Source: Sphagnum compactum (taxonomy: Eukaryota > Bryophyta > Sphagnopsida > Sphagnales). Taken from it: a DNA stretch of 64,000 nucleotides. Below the pieces are notes generated by a model, which worked only from the letters and a program-made list of their open reading frames with translations, did not search any database and was not told the DNA's origin. Shown piece after piece: positions 60,292 to 64,000 of the stretch. The first letter of the stretch is position 1; each line of letters begins with the position of its first letter. The translations under genes and the position numbers were made by a program. The stretch lies in the NCBI GenBank assembly GCA_965153455.1, contig OZ234499.1:4819577-4883576 (forward strand), read 5' to 3'.

Positions 60292-62973
60292 ATGGACAAC
60301 AATGGCTACAGGATCGTGCGATGCCCTAAATGTCACTCACTGTTACAAGAACCTGCATCTGAAACCCTGTTGTACAGATGTGGAAGATGCTCAGCCACTC
60401 TGCAAGGTTTGCCATTCTTTCTCTCCCCTTTTGCCATTATCAGCAGCAATGAAGAAGTGTCATGAAAAGATCCTTGAGTAGTGTCCTGTCACTAAAATCA
60501 ATTCAGATGCATTCACTGTACAGTCCCCAACTCTTCTTTAGCTAAGGAGAATGTGTCTCTCAGAGGATGCAAGAACCACAAGAGTCCTTTATTGCCAGAA
60601 GTGATCCGAGAGCATGATGAAGCAACAGTGAAGCACATAGTAGATGTTGGCAGAATAAACAAAGCTTTGACTACTACTGATGACTGGTATAAGTTATCCA
60701 CCTCTGAATCATCATCACAAGAGACTTCTCAAAGACTTGTAGGATGAGCATTTTGGTGAGAGTTCTTTGCCTTGGTCACTTCCTAGGAAGTTTTCAGCTG
60801 GGATGTTGGAAGCTTCCTCCCTTTCTGAAAGATGGGAGAAACAAAATGCTGTGTGGGAAAACAGTTCGTTCCATAAGCCTGAGGGCGGGGAGCAGTTTTT
60901 TCATTGCAGAAGTGATGAGATTGAGGTCAAGGGTAACTTTGTTAATGGACTTCATTAAGAACCTGTGCAATGGCTACTGAGCCACAGGTGGAGAAGACCC
61001 ATAAGATCTCTTCTGGAGAAGCTCCACACATTGCTTGTGCTGGACATTTGAAACTAACAAACAGTTGCAGACAGGTACATCCAGAAGAAGAGGTTTTGGA
61101 TATGAATGCCAAGTTTTTTTCTGAAGATCAGATACTATTGAGCCACACTAGACAACAAAAGTCACCCATTGAAGGAGGATTGCATTCTGAGGAGATGGCA
61201 ACAAAGAATTTCAGAGTGTACAAGACTTCCTTGAGGTATACCTTACACCAGCAAATTCCAATGTTGAGGCAATTTCATTCAGAAGAGCTGAGAGTGGGCA
61301 AATGCAGCTCTTTCCAAGAGCAGTCCCCTGATGTTGAATTGCAGGCGCAAGCTCCGACAAAGGAGGTTATCAGTTTCCCATGCCCTAAAAACTTGGCTCA
61401 TCTGTTGAAGCATATGTTGAGGCCCCCCATACAACAGTATCTGTGCTCCCTCTGCCACCCAAATTGCCACAACAAAAGTGAGGTTCAGTTTTATGATGCA
61501 ACTTCATTTAAATCCTGATCTTACAGAGCATTTGTCTCAGTCAACTTCTGCTTTTCAAGCTGTTGCAGAGAGCCTTCAAGCCAGCATGGATGGTGGCCAG
61601 GATGTGTTGGATCGTGAGAGGAACAAGTACTCCTCAAAATTGGGTGAGGGTGATGCAAAGCAAGACATTCATTTTGGAGAGAAGCTCAAGGTCACAACCT
61701 GGTCAGCTTGATTCTTCCCATTGTGAAGATATCAATGACTGGCATGTGTCACAGGGAGATCCAAGCTCAGATTTACATCCTCTGGTACATGACTCTCTTA
61801 AATCATCACCTGAAACCCTTTTGCAAAATTCAGTGCAAGTACATCAATGTAGGCCTCTTCTTCAAAGGACAAGACTCAGCATACCCTTCAAATCTGAGAT
61901 TGCCTGAGTCATCACATGCTTGGTCAACTGAAGGATCTCAACCATGCAATGAAATGCACAGTGCACCTGTTAGGGGAGAAGCCATCTACCACAGAAAACT
62001 AAGGATCAACACTACACCACCAGAACCTAACGAACAACTTCACATTGTGTGTCAACACTGCAATTTGCATCTACAAGTTCCACAAAACTTGCTTAAGAGT
62101 GATACAGGATACCAGAAACTGAGGTGACATGTTCTTGCTTCCAGCTGGTGAATGTTCAGGTGATGAATGTGAAGGATATAACTGGAAACAAGAAATCTTG
62201 TCAATTCAGCCCTAATGTCTCAGATGGCTTATGTGGGAGTTGGAGAGACCCAGGTACAAAATTGGTTAATTAGCCAGGTCTTTCCAATAGAGAAGTTTTG
62301 TGGACACATTCAGTGTGTACCCATCCACTTTCTTGAAGGCAACAACTACAGGATCCATACAGATCCAAGCTCTCACATATTATTACAGCTCCTGCAATAT
62401 CTCAGCAGTCAACCCCAAGATCATCACGGGACCTGGGCCCACCTGAGGTTACCATGAAAAGTTGAGTCAGTCCTGGTGATACTCTTGATGACACTACCAA
62501 CCCATGTGCCACATACACTTCCATCATCTAGTATAGATCATGATTCTTACACTCTAGCTACAGATAGGTTTGGCAACAACCAAGATAGTCACCCTTTGCA
62601 GGGTCTAAAAATATCTGGAATCAAGCAGTGATTCTGAAGGCAACGAGAGGACCTCCCCAAATTGTGTCAACAGTGGCCCCTCTAGCTGTCAATCAATTTG
62701 AAACTCCAGAGTTCAATCATGGAGGGTGGGAAGAGTTCAAGGGTCTCAGGGGATTTCTGAAAAGAAGTGTGAAGGATCTAACAAAATCCATGAGCTTTAG
62801 TCAATTGCGTCACAAAGTGATTATCGATGGTCATGCTGTGCCTGATGCAGTGGTGATGAAGCTGAGGATCTTGCTGGACCAATCCATGCAGGTTCTTACT
62901 GGTATGAGCTCATTTCCTGCTGCGTCATCTTGTAGCATCTTTGCTGCTAATAAAATCAGAAGTCGTGTTTAGG
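60292..62973 (+). pseudogene. EDR4-like zinc-ribbon (DUF3133) gene, frameshifted
   Basis: Relic of the plant EDR4-type family, whose Arabidopsis member limits salicylic-acid defence. Exon 1 (60292-60406) encodes an intact zinc ribbon: YRIVRCPKCHSLLQEP, then YRCGRCSATLQ. It splices in frame to 60542 (AKENVSLRG). From there the frame breaks repeatedly: +1 at 60742, -1 near 60950, +1 between 61440 and 61516, +1 near 61695, +1 near 61900, -1 at 62125 inside the DUF3133 motif (HIVCQHCNLHLQVPQNLL...QKLR), and -1 near 62865 between IDGHAVPDAVV and AEDLAGPIHAGSYWYE. The conserved FWGVMG-type C-terminus is missing or unrecognisable. No plausible introns fix these shifts. Because the five neighbours are free of indels, real decay is likelier than sequencing error. 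Confidence 0.75.
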
Positions 62974-63698
62974 TTTGAGAATTGAGGTTAAGTTGCATAT
63001 GGACTATGGCAGACTTGCTATGGTGGGACCTGATGAAGTCAATGGGGCTGTCATGGTTTCTGATCAAGATGACACATGTTGGTGTCTCATAGATGTGTGT
63101 TCCAGCAGCTTTAGCAGGTGTTCTGCATCCAAGTAGTCACCAGTGGTGTGCTTGAAGGATATGTTCAGTGTGCAAGAGGTCCCAACCACTATCCTCTATG
63201 TAGGCCTCTGTATGCCTTCGATCCTTGTCTGTACACCCTCACAAACTTGTTGCAGCTTGAATGAGGATATTATTCATGTTTTTTAATAGCTAAGTCTCGT
63301 GAGTGCTAGCCAATATCATGGCTACTGAGTCTTCCTGTTGCTTCTGGAAATGTGACAGAAACTCAGGACTCGGATTTTGTGTACTGAAATTTTGAGCAAA
63401 CTATTATATACTTATGTACACCCACCATTGGGAGCCGATGAAGTCTGTGGGTAGTCATGGCAGCTCATCTCTGCTGTTTGTGATGAAGGTGATCGTCTAA
63501 CACTTTGTGAGCAACTCTCATGAGGTTATGACTGCACTTATTGTCATGTTATCTTCAAATTGTTGCTGTGGAGGTTTCTCTGCAATTTCAAAGATATTGT
63601 TGGTGTTGAAGGCCTCTGAAAATGTGTGTTATTGTTGCTGTTGTTGAAAGCACTCTTTAGTTTGGGTTTTGTTTCTTTCTCTGTTCTTCTAGGGCTAG
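62974..63698. other. spacer with second copy of a dispersed repeat
   Basis: 63311-63600 is the second copy of the diverged repeat also found in the HIBADH-like intron (24226-24540). The rest may include badly decayed 3' parts of the EDR4-like gene. No intact ORF is visible. Confidence 0.5.
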
Positions 63699-64000
63699 GT
63701 TTGTGGATCTCTGTTTAAGCTTCATTGTTTTAAGTTTTTGATGGTTCAAAAGACAGCGTTGAACTTTAGGTTTTTGTGGCTGAAAAATAAAGCAGAGATC
63801 AATTTGTTTGAAAATCTTCATAGCTTTAAAGTTGGGGAGGCTTCAGATTTGATCTCTTGGTTGGATTTCTTGTTAGACAATTTGTTTATGTTTTTTGGTT
63901 ATTGTGCTTATAGACAATGCATTGGTATCCCCATGGGTACTAATTGTGCAGTCTATTTGGCAAATTTCTATCTCTTTACCTTTGAGTTTGATTTCATCAA
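63699..64000 (+). mobile_element. Penelope-like reverse transcriptase, partial
   Basis: Reading from 63699 (just after a TAG at 63696) the frame is open for 100 codons to the window edge. It carries SDLISWLDFLLDNLFMFFGY, then YRQCIGIPMGTNCA and LANFYLFTFEFDFI. The GIPMGTNCAP...LADLFLYSYE-like motif is characteristic of the reverse transcriptase of Penelope-like elements; here the usual Pro after NCA is Val. The catalytic YxDD block should lie just beyond the window. The stop at 63696 suggests that the 5' part is broken or that upstream sequence is decayed. Confidence 0.8.

Noticed and set aside
1-64000. CRISPR arrays, rRNA, operons or prokaryotic systems
   Set aside because: None is present; the intron-rich genes are nuclear eukaryotic, and the tandem repeats lack CRISPR-like spacers.

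Overview
This window looks like nuclear DNA of a land plant or other streptophyte. It holds five intact intron-rich genes with orthologues in plants, a plant-type EDR4/DUF3133 zinc-ribbon gene relic, and short runs of the plant telomere repeat (CCCTAAA). Genes are spaced by long AT-rich tracts, and introns are mostly about 80-800 bp. I cannot name the species; a non-flowering plant is a guess from the sparse, repeat-decayed spacers.

Layout. 1-8.9 kb is very AT-rich, gene-free DNA with a degenerate minisatellite and a decayed ORF. 9.7-19.0 kb (+) is TIMELESS/Tof1/Swi1, 18 exons, 1558 codons, preceded by a triplicated ~155-bp promoter repeat. 20.2-25.4 kb (+) is a mitochondrial 3-hydroxyisobutyrate dehydrogenase-family reductase, 13 exons. 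25.4-35.5 kb has no intact gene but holds a decayed, possibly transposon-derived ORF. 35.5-36.1 kb is a GC-rich island with an 82-bp duplication and a foldback. 36.6-38.4 kb (+) is a KANSL2/INO80D-like C3Hc3H zinc-finger protein, 3 exons. 40.6-45.8 kb (-) is the UFM1 protease UFSP2, 12 exons. It is divergent from transportin-1 (46.6-56.4 kb, +, 29 exons), and the two share an 845-bp promoter. 56.4-60.3 kb holds microsatellites, two hairpins (one carrying telomere repeats), a 248-bp-offset duplication and a MITE-like inverted repeat. 60.3-63.0 kb (+) is a frameshifted EDR4-like gene. The window ends inside a Penelope-like reverse transcriptase.

The five gene models were built by hand from protein-family memory plus GT-AG boundaries. 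Every model closes in frame (4677, 1122, 1170, 1914 and 2667 nt), which is a strong internal check. The genes are housekeeping (replication fork protection, amino-acid catabolism, chromatin regulation, UFMylation, nuclear import) and do not form a pathway. I found no new multi-gene system. The most unusual items are the internally repeated TIMELESS C-terminus, the telomere-repeat hairpin, the Penelope-like element and the relic EDR4 gene.
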